DNA of 64,000 bases. It comes from Acanthochromis polyacanthus. Taxonomy: Eukaryota > Chordata > Actinopteri > Pomacentridae. Made by a program: the position numbers and the translations under genes. How positions within the stretch are numbered: position 1 is the stretch's first letter; every line of letters begins with the position of its first letter. The notes under the pieces are model-generated. The model ran no database searches and was not told the DNA's origin. It saw only the letters and a list, made by a program, of their open reading frames with translations. The DNA lies in the NCBI RefSeq assembly GCF_021347895.1, contig NC_067136.1, positions 1,819,970-1,883,969 on the forward strand, given 5' to 3'. Of the stretch, positions 24,528-55,500 are shown piece after piece.

Positions 24528-25478
24528 AGACCCTTTATTTGTTTACAAACACTGTGACGTTTTTTGTGGGTGGGGCTTATGCTGGAGGCAAAAGCGGAGC
24601 AAGAAGTCAAGCGGGACTGGGAGTATATAGTTTTCGCTGGGAGTTTGCGCTGCAAACTCGAGCATTTTTAACCCGTTAAACTTCAGTGTACCACCGGCGG
24701 TACACATAGTAATTTGCATAGGAATTTAAAGAATGTCCGAAGGCTGCAAACGCGATTATATAAACACTATACGCCGATGGAAAGCTTAGATTCTCATGAA
24801 TCCGCCGGTATAAACCACTTTCAGATGTGATTACCACAGCGGGTGAGAAAAACACATTTGTCCGACAAACAACGAATATCCATCCATTCTTTCTCTGTAC
24901 ACTGCTCAACGTACACAACGCGACTCACATTTCCGGGTTCATTATTACACACAGATGAAAATATTCCACAAAAAACGGCCATAATCCAACCTTTTACATC
25001 CAGATGACACAAGCCAGTAAACTATTTTGTCCAAAACATATCTAAGTCGGTATAAAATCCACGAATCGGTCGTTTTCAAGGAAATGCACCTCGCGATGCG
25101 CGTCCAATATTCCCTGTATTTCTCATCATATTTTTTATTTACAAATAGAATATTAGCGATTTTTTGTACTGAAAATGGCTGGAATTGACTGCAGCTGATC
25201 GTCTCTGTCCAGTCTTCTCGCCTCAGTGCATTTAACCACAACTGTCTTCGTTCCCTCTGAGCACGAGTGCTCGGTGGAATCCTATAAAACTTTAATTTGC
25301 ATTCGCCAATGTCATTCCTCCTTTTCTGGCATCCAAAAACACAGCAGGACGACATTTTAGAAAAGTTGATAGAGCCTAGTCCCTCAGTCTTTCGCCTTTC
25401 GGTCACGGCCGCGGGCTTCCTCTTTTGCCTCCAGCTAAAGCTGTGACGTCATTCGTGACATGGGTCATTAAAGGGTCT
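24528..25478 (-). mobile_element. DNA transposon remnant with THAP domain
   Basis: The ends are inverted: AGACCCTTTATT at the left and AATAAAGG-like GGGTCT at the right. An inner shared block GCTGGAGGCAAAAG lies about 65 bp in from each end. AT flanks both sides. The element is about 951 bp and encodes a partial THAP protein on the minus strand. THAP-bearing fish DNA transposons include P-like and ISL2EU-type families; which one this is cannot be settled here. Confidence 0.7.
24945..25355 (-). pseudogene. Truncated THAP zinc-finger protein of a transposon
   Basis: Starting from the Met at 25355 it reads MSSCCVFGCQKRRNDIGECK and continues through FYRIP and RRQLWLNALRREDW, the first half of a THAP (C2CH) DNA-binding domain. 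The expected second Cys-x2-His-F part (CSxHF) is missing; the frame continues as unrelated sequence, so either an intron begins there or the domain is broken. It lies entirely inside the inverted-repeat element. Confidence 0.75.
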
Positions 25479-25479
25479 A

Positions 25480-26720
25480 TTTCCATCTGAATTAAAGTGT
25501 TAAAACTACTTGTTTAAAACTTATACTTGAGTAAATGTATTTCTGCTCCAATGCTGTTTATTAAAAAAAAACTGAACAATACTTCACCTGGAGCAGTTTA
25601 CATAAACTTTTGATTACTGTTTTGTAAGTCAAAAGAGCTTACTAGCGGTACAAGATTATATTTTGCCACATTAGTCTAAGTTGCTAGTATTTTTTTTTAA
25701 TTTCTATTTAGTCATGTATTAGCTAGCTAGCTAACTAGCTAGCTAGCTGTCAAAATATTCTCATTCATATGTACAAATGTAAGTATTTTGTTAAACTATA
25801 AATTTGTTAACTAAAAAAGCTATCTAGCTAGTCATAGAAACATTTTTTTTATTCTCAAAACATTAGAAACTGCATTTTACTTGCTGTTCTAAATTGCTAG
25901 CTGTGTAGACAATTTATAATTTCGTTCACTAAAAAAAATAGCATTTTGCCTGAATTGTGTGAAACAGCTTAGCCTGAAATGCTAGCTGTAGAAATCATGA
26001 TCAATGTTTTGCTAAATGTCTGTTTCGTTCTTTGTTAGCTAAAACAGCTAACTTGCTAAAACATTAAATTGATACACAATAACTGAATATGTAAATTTAG
26101 CATAATTTAGTTAAATAACCAATTTTTTTGGCAAAAAAGCTAACTGTCTGCAGAAGAATTTTAGCTTTGCTTTCAATACATAAAAAACTAGATTTAACTG
26201 AAGCTTTTAAAGGCAGACATCCTTTATAATTGTGTTAGCTAAAACTGTGTAGTATTTCACTGACAGTTTTATAAACAGGTTAGCTGAAATTGTAAACTGC
26301 ATAGACAAGTACCAGAATATTTGTTAAATTGTTTGCTAAAAATCTAACTAGTTAGCTGTAGAAATACATTTTTGCTTGAAATGTGTAAGTCAACTATTTT
26401 TGACAAACTGTTAAAAATAGATTAGCTTACATTGCTTGCTCTACAAATAAAGATCAGCATTTCATTAAATTTGCATTCAGCATTTTGTTCGCGAACAAGC
26501 TAACTAGCTAGCTGTACAAAGCATGCTTTTATTTTTTTGCTTAAAATACAAAAAAATGGATTTCACCACGGTTTTGTCCTACATTAGCTAAGAAAAGCAA
26601 GCAGTTGTACATTTTTGATTTTTGCATCACATAAAAACTGTATTTTCCCAACAGCTGTGGGAACATATTAGCCTAAATGGCTAGCTACATAAAAAATAGC
26701 AGTATTTTTATCAGCCATAC
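25480..26720. repeat. Intergenic region of degenerate GCTAGCTG-rich repeats
   Basis: Between the convergent mcub and cfi genes. TAGCTAGCTAGCTAACTAGC at about 25720 is nearly self-complementary. Words such as GCTAGCTGTAGAAAT, TTAGCTAAAA and TTTGCTAAA recur over 1.2 kb, suggesting an old tandem duplication. No gene is visible. Confidence 0.5.
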
Positions 26721-26735
26721 GAACAAAATATATTT

Positions 26736-26741
26736 TTTATT
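26736..26741 (-). terminator. cfi copy 1 poly(A) signal
   Basis: AATAAA on the minus strand, about 123 bp after the cfi stop codon. Confidence 0.6.
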
Positions 26742-26863
26742 GGTATTTCATTGAGTACAAAGTGGTATTTTAAGGTCAATACAAAACCTTTAGTTCCAAC
26801 AGGTTATGACACAGTAGTTGCATCTTTAATTAGAACACAGCTTTAACTTGTTAAAGTGTTCGA

Positions 26864-45655
<18,792 letters not shown>

Positions 45656-47943
45656 CCTGAAGAACACGGTTCCTTCAGAGTTTCAGGAAAAAACAACACA
45701 GATGCACAAAAAGACCAAGATTACGGATGAAAGGTATTTTGTAGATCAGATCAGCTGCAGCTCGTCTCTCTGTGAAGAACCAACAGAACGTCTGATATTT
45801 GATCATCTGTCAATCATTAGCGCGACTAGTCAATGACGCTCTGAACCTGATCGATCAGCTGACTCATCACTGAGGAAAACCCAGAATGGACAAACCAAAC
45901 AAACACTCAAGCACCTAAGGGTTCCACGATGTTCCTCTTATGGGCAGGAGAACCGCAGATGTTCTAGCCATGTTTGGTGACGACACTGTTGGATCCAAAT
46001 GTTCTCAAAGCTGGATGTTGACTGACAATGTTCTTCCTTTGTTGTCATGGAACCTTGTGTGAAAGTTTTAGAGGTTCTATAATGTGTTTCCTCAACAACA
46101 TCCACAGAACATGGCAGCCAGAACATTCCACTGTTGTTTATATACGTCATTACGAGAACGTTTTATGAGAAAGTTCTGAAAATTTGACATGCTCCTTCGA
46201 GAAAATCCTGTGTTATTTCTTCAGAAAGGTTGTAAAGAATGTTCTTTGATGTTTTCCTTCAACAAAAAGCCAACATGTTCCACCTTTAAAAAATCACATG
46301 ACAGGAACGTTCTAAAACGTTCTCAGTAACATCTGGAAAATATTTTTAAATGTTGGTTTGAGAACGTTCCTCCTTCGTCATTATTTAACACAGTCATCTG
46401 TATGTCTGACAACATTCTCTAAATGTTTACATTAAAACATTTAAAAAATGTTCTAAGAAAGTTCTGCAAAGTTCTACTAATGTTGTCAGCAGCAAGTTTC
46501 CTGGAATTTCTGAGAATGTTCTTCTTAATGTATCAGATTACAGGAACGCTATAACATGTTCTGTGTTAAAATGTTCTGTCTTCTGAGGCCTTGAGAACAT
46601 CTGGAAAACATTTTTAAAATGCTAGTTTGAGAATGTTCTTCATTTGAAGGCAGAACGTTCCACCTTTGTAAATCTGTCACTCTACAGGAACGTCCTATGA
46701 AGAACGTTCTGTCATCTGAGGCCTCTGTTTTCCAGATGTTGTGTTTAGAACATCCTTCTTTTGTTAACATTGTGGAAAAGTCTTATAGAAGAATGCTCTG
46801 TACTGTGTTCCTTCAACAAAAAGGCCAAATGTTCTGCATAGTAAAACGTTCTGTCATCTGAGGCCTCGATAATATCTGGAAAACATTTGTTGAATTTTGG
46901 TTTGAGAACGTTCTTCTTTTGTTGCCATGAAACATGGTTAGAATGTGTTATAGAGGAATGTTCTCCCTGAAACATGGTCAAATCATTATATAATGTTCCA
47001 TCTTTATGAACATATCACATCACAGGAATGTCTTATAAAGAACGTTCTCTCATCTCATCCTCAGTAACGTCTTATAGATGTTTTTTGAATGTTGGAGTAA
47101 GAACGTCCTTCTTTTGTTTTCATTGTGGAAATGTTCTATAGGAGAACATTCTATAATGTGTTCCCTACAAAAAAGGCCAAATGTTCTGTATAATAAAACG
47201 TTCTGTCATCTGAGGCCTCGATAACATCTGGAAAACCTTTGTTGATTTTTGGTTCCAGAACATTCTTCTTTTGTAATCATGAAACATTCTCCTGTCTTCA
47301 ATATCCCCTAAACATCCTCAGAACATTTCTGAATGTTCCACCTTTGTGATTACTTTACATCACAGCGCTTTCTAAAGAACGTTGTGTCATTTGAGGCCTC
47401 TGGAACATCCTGAAGATGCTTTTTGAACGTTACAGAGAGAAGGTCATGCGTTTGTTTTCATTGTGGGAATGTTTTATCATAAAATGCTCTACATGTTCCC
47501 CAACCAAGCAGTCAAAATGTTCCACCCTCAATTTATTATCTGAGGCCTCGAGAACATCTGGAAAACACTTTTTTAAAGCTGCATGGGAACGTTCCACTTT
47601 TGTCATCATAGAACATCCTCTGAATGTTGACATATGAAACCATTCTAAAAATGTTCTTTAAACGTTTGATTGGAACACATTTTTAAGGATTAGACTGTGT
47701 AGGTGATGCTGTCTGATGTTGTTGGAACGTTCTCCTTAAACATCACAGAAAGACTTTTGGTTCAAACAAAAACCGAGACTCACCAGAGACGAAGAAGAAG
47801 ATTTCTAGAGGCTGAAGTTTCTAGAAGAACCGACAGAGATCAAAGATTCAGTTAATCTAAATCCAAAATTAATAAATCTTCGGCTGAGGTAGACGACAGA
47901 GCACATATTCCCTCACCTGTTCCTGTTCCTGCTCACACACCTG

Positions 47944-48942
47944 ATGAAGTGGAGCGAACCAGTAAACCCAACAACCTGCCTTTTAGATCCTATTCCCACA
48001 CCACTCTTAAAATCATTTTATGGATTCTTTGAGGAACAATTTTTAAACATAATGAACTGCTCTCTTCAGACAGGTGTCTTCCCCACTGCCTTTAAAACGG
48101 CGGTGGTGAAGCCCCTCCTGAAGAAGAGCAGTCTAGACCCTAATGTTCTTAATAACTACCGTCCTGTATCCAACTTACCGTTTTTAAGTAAAATTTTAGA
48201 AAAACTGGTTCTTAACCAAGTCAGTGACTTTTTAAACAGAATTAACATTTTAGAAACACATCAGTCTGGTTTTAGGAGGAACCACAGTACAGAGACAGCA
48301 CTTTTAAAGATTTTAAATGATATCAGGTGGAATTTAGATAATAAAAAACTAACAGTGTTGGTTCTACTGGATCTCAGTGCCGCTTTTGATACAGTAGACC
48401 ATCATATCTTATTAAACAGACTCAGACACCTGGTTGGCCTCTCTGGTACTGTGCTTAACTGGTTCAACTCTTATCTCACAGACCAATGTTTTTATGTAAG
48501 TATGGATACGTGTTCCTCAGGAACCCATAAAATTAGGTGTGGGGTTCCCCAAGGGTCAATTTTAGGTCCCATTCTTTTTAATCTTTATATGCTTCCTCTT
48601 GGGGACGTCATCAGGAGACACGGCATCAGTTTCCATAGCTACGCTGATGATACACAGCTGTACAGTGCCGTGTCTCCTGATGACACAGGGCCAATTGATG
48701 CTCTTTTAAAGTGTATTTTAGACATTAAGTCATGGATGGCAGCGAACTTCCTGCAGCTCAACCAGGACAAAACTGAGGTTTTAGTTATAGGTCCTGAAGA
48801 TCAGAGAGAGAAACTTTTAATTAAATTACAAGATTTTAAACCAGCAGAATTTGTAAAAAACCTGGGCGTTATTTTTGACTCTGAGCTGAATTTTATCCCA
48901 CATATTAAAAACATAACAAAGATAGGTTTTTATCATCTTAAG
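47944..48942 (+). pseudogene. L2-type reverse transcriptase, N-terminal part
   Basis: Recognisable RT blocks: VVKPLLKK, NNYRPVSNLPFLSKILEK, HQSGFRRNHSTETALLKI, LLDLSAAFDTVDH (motif A Asp), CGVPQGSILGPILFNLYM (motif B), SYADDTQLY (motif C) and LNQDKTEVLVIG. The endonuclease domain is missing, so the copy is not autonomous. Confidence 0.92.
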
Positions 48943-50193
48943 GGGCCAGTTGTTCAAAATAAGTAATCTGGATAAAAATTATCCAGATTTGGAAATCCCA
49001 TTTCTTGCTATCCAGCATCAGGTAATCCGTCTTACTTTTATGCCGGTTTTTCAAAGCAACATTGGATTGGATCATCCTGATCCAGATACACAGTTTTTGA
49101 GATTACCAAATCCGGATTTCCAGTGCTCTAAATGGGAAAACATAACACAATGTGGGCTACTGGCAATGTAAAGAACAGGTAAAACAGCCAACACGGGGTC
49201 ACTAAGTGCTTTATATTTTGAGACAAAACACAAAAATAAGATAAACATCCACTTCTATATTATTTTTTTTATGATCACTCATCTGAGCAACAATAAATAA
49301 CAAATACATTAACAAATACACCATGGATATTTTTGAAAAACTCTTAAATTGAAAAATGGCTAGATGTCCAATCATTAACTATATAAAGAATGTTCAGGGT
49401 TCTTCATCGGAGTATGAGAGACCAGCATTTTGAAGCCCGGCTTTTAGGAGGCAGATCTGAAGTTTAGCCCTGGTTTGCTGCAGTTTGGCCAGCTTGATTT
49501 GTTCCTCTGCCAGGAGTATCTGCTTCTGCTCTTTCAGTTTCTCGTTCAATGAGCAATTTGTAGGCATCATTATTAGTTGGCAATGGACGCTTCAAGCCTC
49601 CTTTCTGAGTTCCTGTGGCTGGTGGCTCTACAGGTGAAGGTCCAGGTTGTTCTGCAGTAATTGGGCTGATGAATCACAGAAATACTGAATATATTATTTT
49701 TGTTTGTTATTCAAATCTGTTTGGGGAAATCCGTTTATGTTTTGGGGACAAGATCATTTTTATTTTATTTTTACTTTCCTATACTGACAGGGGTAATTGG
49801 TAGCCTATGTCTACTTTATGTACTTTATCACTAACAACAAACAACAACAAATCAAGTGCAAAATATAAATAAAAGTATGTACACAAATGATACAAATTGA
49901 TCATTTGACCAATTGTACAGTTTTGCTACATTTTCTTCCTGAAATCCACCTTGAAATCCTACCCCCTGTTGGGATCAGGATAATCCTGCTTTTTGGGATC
50001 AAAGTTATCCAGATCCTACTGAAATGCTCTGAACAACACAAACTGAAGGTTTGATCCAGATTCAAACTAGGATTGGATTACATGATCTAATCCGATTTCA
50101 GAATCCGTCTTTCCCTTTTGAACAACCCATTTTCAAGATTTGATCCAATCCGATAACCAAAATCCAATCAGATTACCTTTGAACAACTGGCCC
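48943..50193 (-). mobile_element. Nested DNA transposon with 3-bp target duplication
   Basis: The termini GGGCCAGTTGTTCAAA are inverted at both ends and flanked by AAG (48940-48942 and 50194-50196). A 3-bp duplication and a minus-strand remnant reading NEKLKEQKQILLAEEQIKLA and KLQQTRAKLQ (coiled-coil tail, near 49500) fit a PIF/Harbinger-type element with its Myb-like accessory protein, though the duplication is not the usual TWA. Sequences like AATCCGGAT and TTATCCAGAT recur near both ends. No transposase is present. Confidence 0.75.
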
Positions 50194-50721
50194 AAGAATA
50201 TAGACAGAGTCCACCTGTTTCTCTCTCAGGCTAGCATGGAGGTGCTAATGCATGCTTTTATCTCTTCTCGTTTAGACTATTGTAATGCCCTGCTCTCTGG
50301 TCTTCCCAAAAAGAGTACTTTTAATCTTCAGCTTTTACAAAACTCAGCCGCACGTGTGCTGACAAGGACCAGAGGGCGGGAGCACATTACACCAGTTTTA
50401 AAGTCGCTGCATTGGTTCCCCGTCTGTTTCAGGATCGATTTTAAGGTCCTTTTATTAGTTTTTAAATGTCTTAATGGCCTTGCGCCTTCTTATTTGTCCG
50501 ATCTCCTTTTAACATACCAACCCTCGCCGACCCTGAGGTCCTCTGGCAGCGGACTCTTAATTATACCACAAGCCAGAACTCAAACACACGGCAAGGCGGC
50601 ATTTAGCCATTATGGCCCCCGCCTCTGGAATAGCCTGCCGGAGGACCTCAGGACTGCAGAGACTGTCGGTGTTTTTAAAGGAAGGTTAAAGACTTACCTT
50701 TTTAATCAGGCTTTTAACTGA
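50194..50721 (+). pseudogene. L2-type reverse transcriptase, C-terminal part
   Basis: It continues the frame left at 48942: NIDRVHLFLSQASMEVLMHA, SRLDYCNALLSGLP, LQNSAARVLTRTRGREHITP, FKVLLLVFKCLNGLAPSYLS, and SFHYGPRLWNSLPEDLR-like SHYGPRLWNSLPEDLRTA. The stop is at 50719-50721. Confidence 0.9.
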
Positions 50722-51125
50722 TCTTTTAAGCCTTCTTATATCCTGATGTTCTTATCATTCCTTATTTATTATCTTATGTATTTTACGGTTTTTACTTCCC
50801 ATTATTTAGTTATTAGCACATTTATTTATTTGTTTATTTTATTTCTTTTAACTCCAGTGTTTCCTCAGGGGGGTCCTCCACACTGGGGGCTGTGTCTGGT
50901 CTGCTGCTGGGGGTGTTGTCCTCGGGTCTCCTCGGCTCGGCTAGTTGAGGGGCTCCCTACCTCGGTGTGGGGTCCCTGTGTCAGTCGTGGTCGGGGGGGT
51001 CTGGGTGCCGGCGCCTCCGGCGGGCACGGCCTGGAGCTCCTCCCGGTGTGGACGACCCCAACGGAGGCGTTTTCCACAATCGTCAGTGCCACGCCATGTC
51101 TTCCTATAGCCAGTGGTGAGAGTGT

Positions 51126-51162
<37 letters not shown>

Positions 51163-51299
51163 TGCAGTTGTGTGCCTATATGGAGGGAGGGCGGGATGGG
51201 TATTCTTATTTTTAATGTTTTTAAGTGTTGTACAGCACTTTGCGCTGCTTTTTTTGTATGAAAAGTGCTTTATAAATAAAGTTTGATTTGATTTGATTT

Positions 51300-52440
51300 C
51301 ATCCAGAAGGGGGGAGATGCAGGAGGAACTCTGATTATTTCTAACACAATGTCTCATTAGATTATTTAAAGGAATCTGAATATTTAGTATGTTTAATCTG
51401 TTGGTTTATTGTTCACCTTTATGACCTTATATGGTCGGTTTCCTGCTTTGTGGTCACTTCCTGTTTAAATGGAAGATGATTAATGCCACAAAGCATTTAT
51501 TTAATTATACAAGAGGCTAAGTTTTATTTTATATCAATGTATACTTCAATTATTTTTATTGTTTTTTGTTTTCATTAAAAATATATTTTATATTTGAAAA
51601 TGTATTTTTTGTTTTGTTTTTTAAAGTTTAGCTTTAGTTTAGGTTTGCTTAAATTAATTTCAGATATATTTAGTAATTTATTTTTTTCATGCTTCTTTGT
51701 TATTTTTGCTCAGTATGTTTTCAAAATTTCTTTGTTCCTTTAGTTTTTATATTTTATTCTAATGTTTTCATTTTTAGTTTTCATTTGTGCCTGTTCATAT
51801 CAATTTTAAAAGTACGGTTCACTATTTTTTCTTTTCTGTTTATTTTTCTTGGTTGAAATGCTTTATTCCTAGTTTTTTTGTGCTTTTTAAAATTTATTGT
51901 GATTGTATTTCTATCATTTTATATTAATCTTTACTCTTTCTGTGTTTTACTTAATTTTAAACATTTTTTTATTTATTATATATATATATTTTTTTACTTA
52001 TTTTTTCTATAATTTTCTTAATTTATTTAAAGGTAGTTTATTTACTTTATTATACTGCATTATTTGTTTTATTCTTCTTAAATTTTTCTTATTTCTTTAA
52101 ATAATTAAATTTTATTTCTTCCATTTGTTAAAATTCATGCTAATTGCATGTTTTATTATTATTTTTGCTTAAATCCAGTTTCTTATTATTTGAATTGATT
52201 TTATTTCTTTATATTTTCACTTTTTAAATTCTATCTCAAGCTCTCAACCTGAACAGATTTCAAACAGTCAGAAATAAAGTAAGTAAATAAAGTAAGTTTA
52301 AATATTGTAAACAGTGAAATCTTTGAGTCGCTGCCGGGAAAAGCTTCGACCCCAAAGAGAATAAACACAACGAACAAACAAGTTAATGTTGAACCAGTGA
52401 ATCAACAGAAGAGCCTTTCAACATCGCTGCTCCAGAAACA
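51300..52440. other. AT-rich intergenic DNA
   Basis: T/A-rich sequence downstream of the second factor I gene; no exon, RNA gene or element end recognised. Confidence 0.65.
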
Positions 52441-52446
52441 CTGAAG

Positions 52447-52452
52447 TTTATT
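52447..52452 (-). terminator. cfi copy 2 poly(A) signal, close to the stop codon
   Basis: AATAAA on the minus strand begins only 10 bases after the TGA at 52465-52463, implying a very short 3'UTR if used. Confidence 0.5.
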
Positions 52453-52462
52453 AACATCATTT

Positions 52463-52531
52463 TCAGGAGTTGAACTTGGTCACAGTCGACCAGCCGGTGA
52501 TGAGTCGGATCCACTCAAAGTAGTGAGAAAC
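52463..52531 (-). CDS. cfi: cfi copy 2 last exon
   Basis: [20 protein letters not shown] and NS, stop TGA at 52465-52463. 69 bp as in copy 1. Confidence 0.92.
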   Translation of the reverse strand, partial: VSHYFEWIRLITGWSTVTKFNS

Positions 52532-55500
52532 CTGCAGGAAAAAAAAGAACCGGTGAAGAAAATTATCATTAGCATCATTAGCATAGCATCCATCACAAGC
52601 TCCTGAAAACTTCAAAAGGTTCATTTACACCAAAAACGCAACAAATTCTCACATTTAAGAGCCGGAAAACAACAAATATTCTCAATTTTCTTTCTTACAA
52701 ACGACTTAAATGTTTAACAATATTTAACAGTAAAAACTGTACAGGGTGCTAACATCCTGATGCTAACATTGTAATTTTCAGCTCAACATCTATGGCAGTT
52801 TAGTGCGTTAGCATGCTAACATCATTAGCTCCACACAACGTACAGCTGAGGTCGATGGTTTTGCAAATATTCCTGTAATCGATCAAAAGTTTTGACCTGA
52901 TAATGGAGCAATATGAATGTCAGAGTTATGATGATTTATCCTCTGGCGAGCATGAACATTTCCACAAAAATCCACTGCATTCAGTTCAACACGTGTCAAG
53001 ATTCTTCACTTTGAAACACAAATTTTAACATTCAGGTGGTGCTACAGATGACTTCAAGGGATCTCCAGAGTCAGTAGGATTCATCCTCTGGGGAACATGA
53101 ACATCTGAGCTAAAACTCACCACAATCTGTCAAATAGTTACTGAGATTTTTCACTGAAAACCACTAATTTCAACGTCTGGATGGCACCAGAAAAAATGTC
53201 ATGAGATCACAGAAGTCAGTGGGATTCATCCTCTGGGGACCATGAACGTCTGCAGTAAATTCAATGACAATAATCCACCAGTCCGTGCTGCTGTCTACAT
53301 ACAGTTCAACTAATCATGCAGCTACTGGAGAGGTGAGCAGTGTTCTGTTTACCTGCACATAGACTCCAGGTGAGTCGGCCCGGCCGCAGCCCCGCCCCCA
53401 GCTGACGATGCCCCACAGGTAGGAAACTCCGAGTTCATCCCGACACACCAGAGGACCTCCGTTGTCCCCGGTACAGGCGTCCACACCGCCATCCAGATTT
53501 CCTGGACAGAAAACAAATATTTCCATGACAACGACGAACGCAGCTTCAGGCGGAGACGATTTAATGGAACTGACCTGCACAGATCATCCCGACTTTAAGG
53601 CTGCTGTTGTAGAACCTCTGGCAGTCAGCGATGAGGGAAACTTCAGCCCACTGTAGAACCAGAGCTGTAGGGCCAGCTACAGACAGGAAATAGCACAGAA
53701 CATCATAGAACATCACAGAAACCATCAAAGAACATCACAGAAGCCATCATAGAAACCATCACAGAACATCATAGAAACCATCATAGAACATGACAGAAAC
53801 CACCATAGAAACCATCATAAAACATCTTTAGTGTTTTGGTCCAACTATAGTGCTGCGAAAAAGTAATCGCCCCCCTGAACCTAATAACTAGTCAGTCTCT
53901 TGGCAGCAACAGTCAAATGTTTGTTCCAGTTTGTGAACATCTTTTACATCCATGGAGGAACGTTGGTCGTCTCTTCTCTGCAGAATAGTTTTAATTCAGT
54001 CACATTACATGGTTCTAGATCATGAACAGAACCTTCATTTAGTTCTTTTTGAGCCACTCAGAGGTGGACCTGTTTGTGGTCTTTGTGTCCGTTAGGGCTG
54101 AGCTTCAGGTCATGAACTGATGATGGATGTTCCTAAGGAGGATTTTCTGATGGAGAGCAGAATTCAAGACAAATCATCCAGGTCCTCCAACCATCACACT
54201 ACCACCACCATGTTTCACTGCTGCTATCATGTTCTTCTTGTAGAATACACTATTAGCTTTACACCAGATGGAACGGACCCATGTCTTCCAGAAAGTTCCA
54301 CCCTTGAGTCATCAGTCCACAGGATGTTGTCGCAAAAGTCTTGGACGAACTTCAATGTCCTTTTTGGTCAGTAGTGGTTTGACTTTCTGGAATAGATGAT
54401 GATGTTCTTGGAGAAATGTTTTCGTTGCTCCACTCCTGGGAAGGTTCTCCACTGTTCCATGTTCTCCATTTGTGGATATTGGCTCTTACTGTGGTTCTCT
54501 GGAGTCCCAGAGCCTCAGCAGTGGGGCTGGAAACCTCCAGATTGATGAATGTCAGTGAATTTGTTCCTCATCTGTTCTTGAATCTCTTCAGAACTTGACA
54601 TCATGTACTCCTTTCTGGGACTCTTTAGCTGCTTCACAATGAAGACAGGTTCTAGTTAGTGATGTTTAAGTTCAACAAACCTGTCAGGAATCATAAGTGA
54701 GTCTGGATGGTGAAACTGAACCCAGTGGGTAGATAAGTAGCTAAGGAGGCAAACATTTTTTCACATAGAACAAGACAGTTTGGAGAGCATTTTACCTTTG
54801 ATAAAATAAAACCACAATTCAAAACTTTTGTGTTTTCGTGGATTATCTTTGTCTAATATTAAAATTAATTTGATGATCTGGAAAATGTAGGTGTGACAAA
54901 TACACAAAAATAGAAGATCTCTGTAGGGGGGCAAATACTTTTCCACAGCACTGTACAATACAAGGAAACACCTACAGCCAGCTCTTGGTGCAGTACCACC
55001 CGTGGCCACTAGATGCTGCACCATGTGCTATTTTCAGCTGTGAAAACGGAAGGATAAAAACGTTTATTTCGGTGGAGAACAGTGTCATGTACAGATGTAG
55101 AAATTTGTGGATTCAGTCAATAAGGTTGTGGTCAAAGGTTCCCATATTTTGAGACCATTTACCACCTGAGAAAAATTAACAAGGAGCTGAGCTGAGCTAG
55201 CAGCAGAGTGGAGGTTCTGGAGGTTGTGGTACCTTGCCTCAGGCGTCCCCACCCAGAGATGGTGCAGGTGTGGTTGGGCTGGAAGAGCCTGGAGGTCCAG
55301 GGGACGCAGATCGGACTGACGGCCGGGTTCTCCGACAAACACTCCTCTGAGTTTTCAAGTTTCTTCAGCTCCAGCAGAGCGATGGCGTTCTCACTGGTGT
55401 TGGGGTTGAACCTGTGGTAGAGTTTCACATTTTTACCTGAGGTTTAACAAAAGGCGCAATAAATCTGAATTTAATCCATGATGTTCTCTTCGTAAGCCGA

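Larger units (their letters stand above)
47944..51299 (+). mobile_element. L2-type LINE, split by a DNA transposon
   Basis: A 5'-truncated non-LTR retrotransposon. The ORF2 reverse transcriptase is open from about 47944 to 48942 and resumes at 50194, ending at 50721. The tail includes a (GT)n run at 51120-51160 and ends GTGCTTTATAAATAAAGTTT plus (GATTT)n. Removing 48943-50193 and one copy of AAG restores a continuous frame (HLK then NIDRVHLFLSQ). It lies between the two factor I genes in the opposite orientation. Confidence 0.9.

Noticed and set aside
50746..51261. 171-codon frame after the L2 reverse transcriptase
   Set aside because: Lies in the LINE 3' untranslated region and includes the (GT)n run; no family resemblance.
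53353..53501. Copy 2 factor I as a plain pseudogene
   Set aside because: No stop, frameshift or splice defect in 14 exons; only catalytic positions are altered. Listed as a coding pseudoprotease instead.
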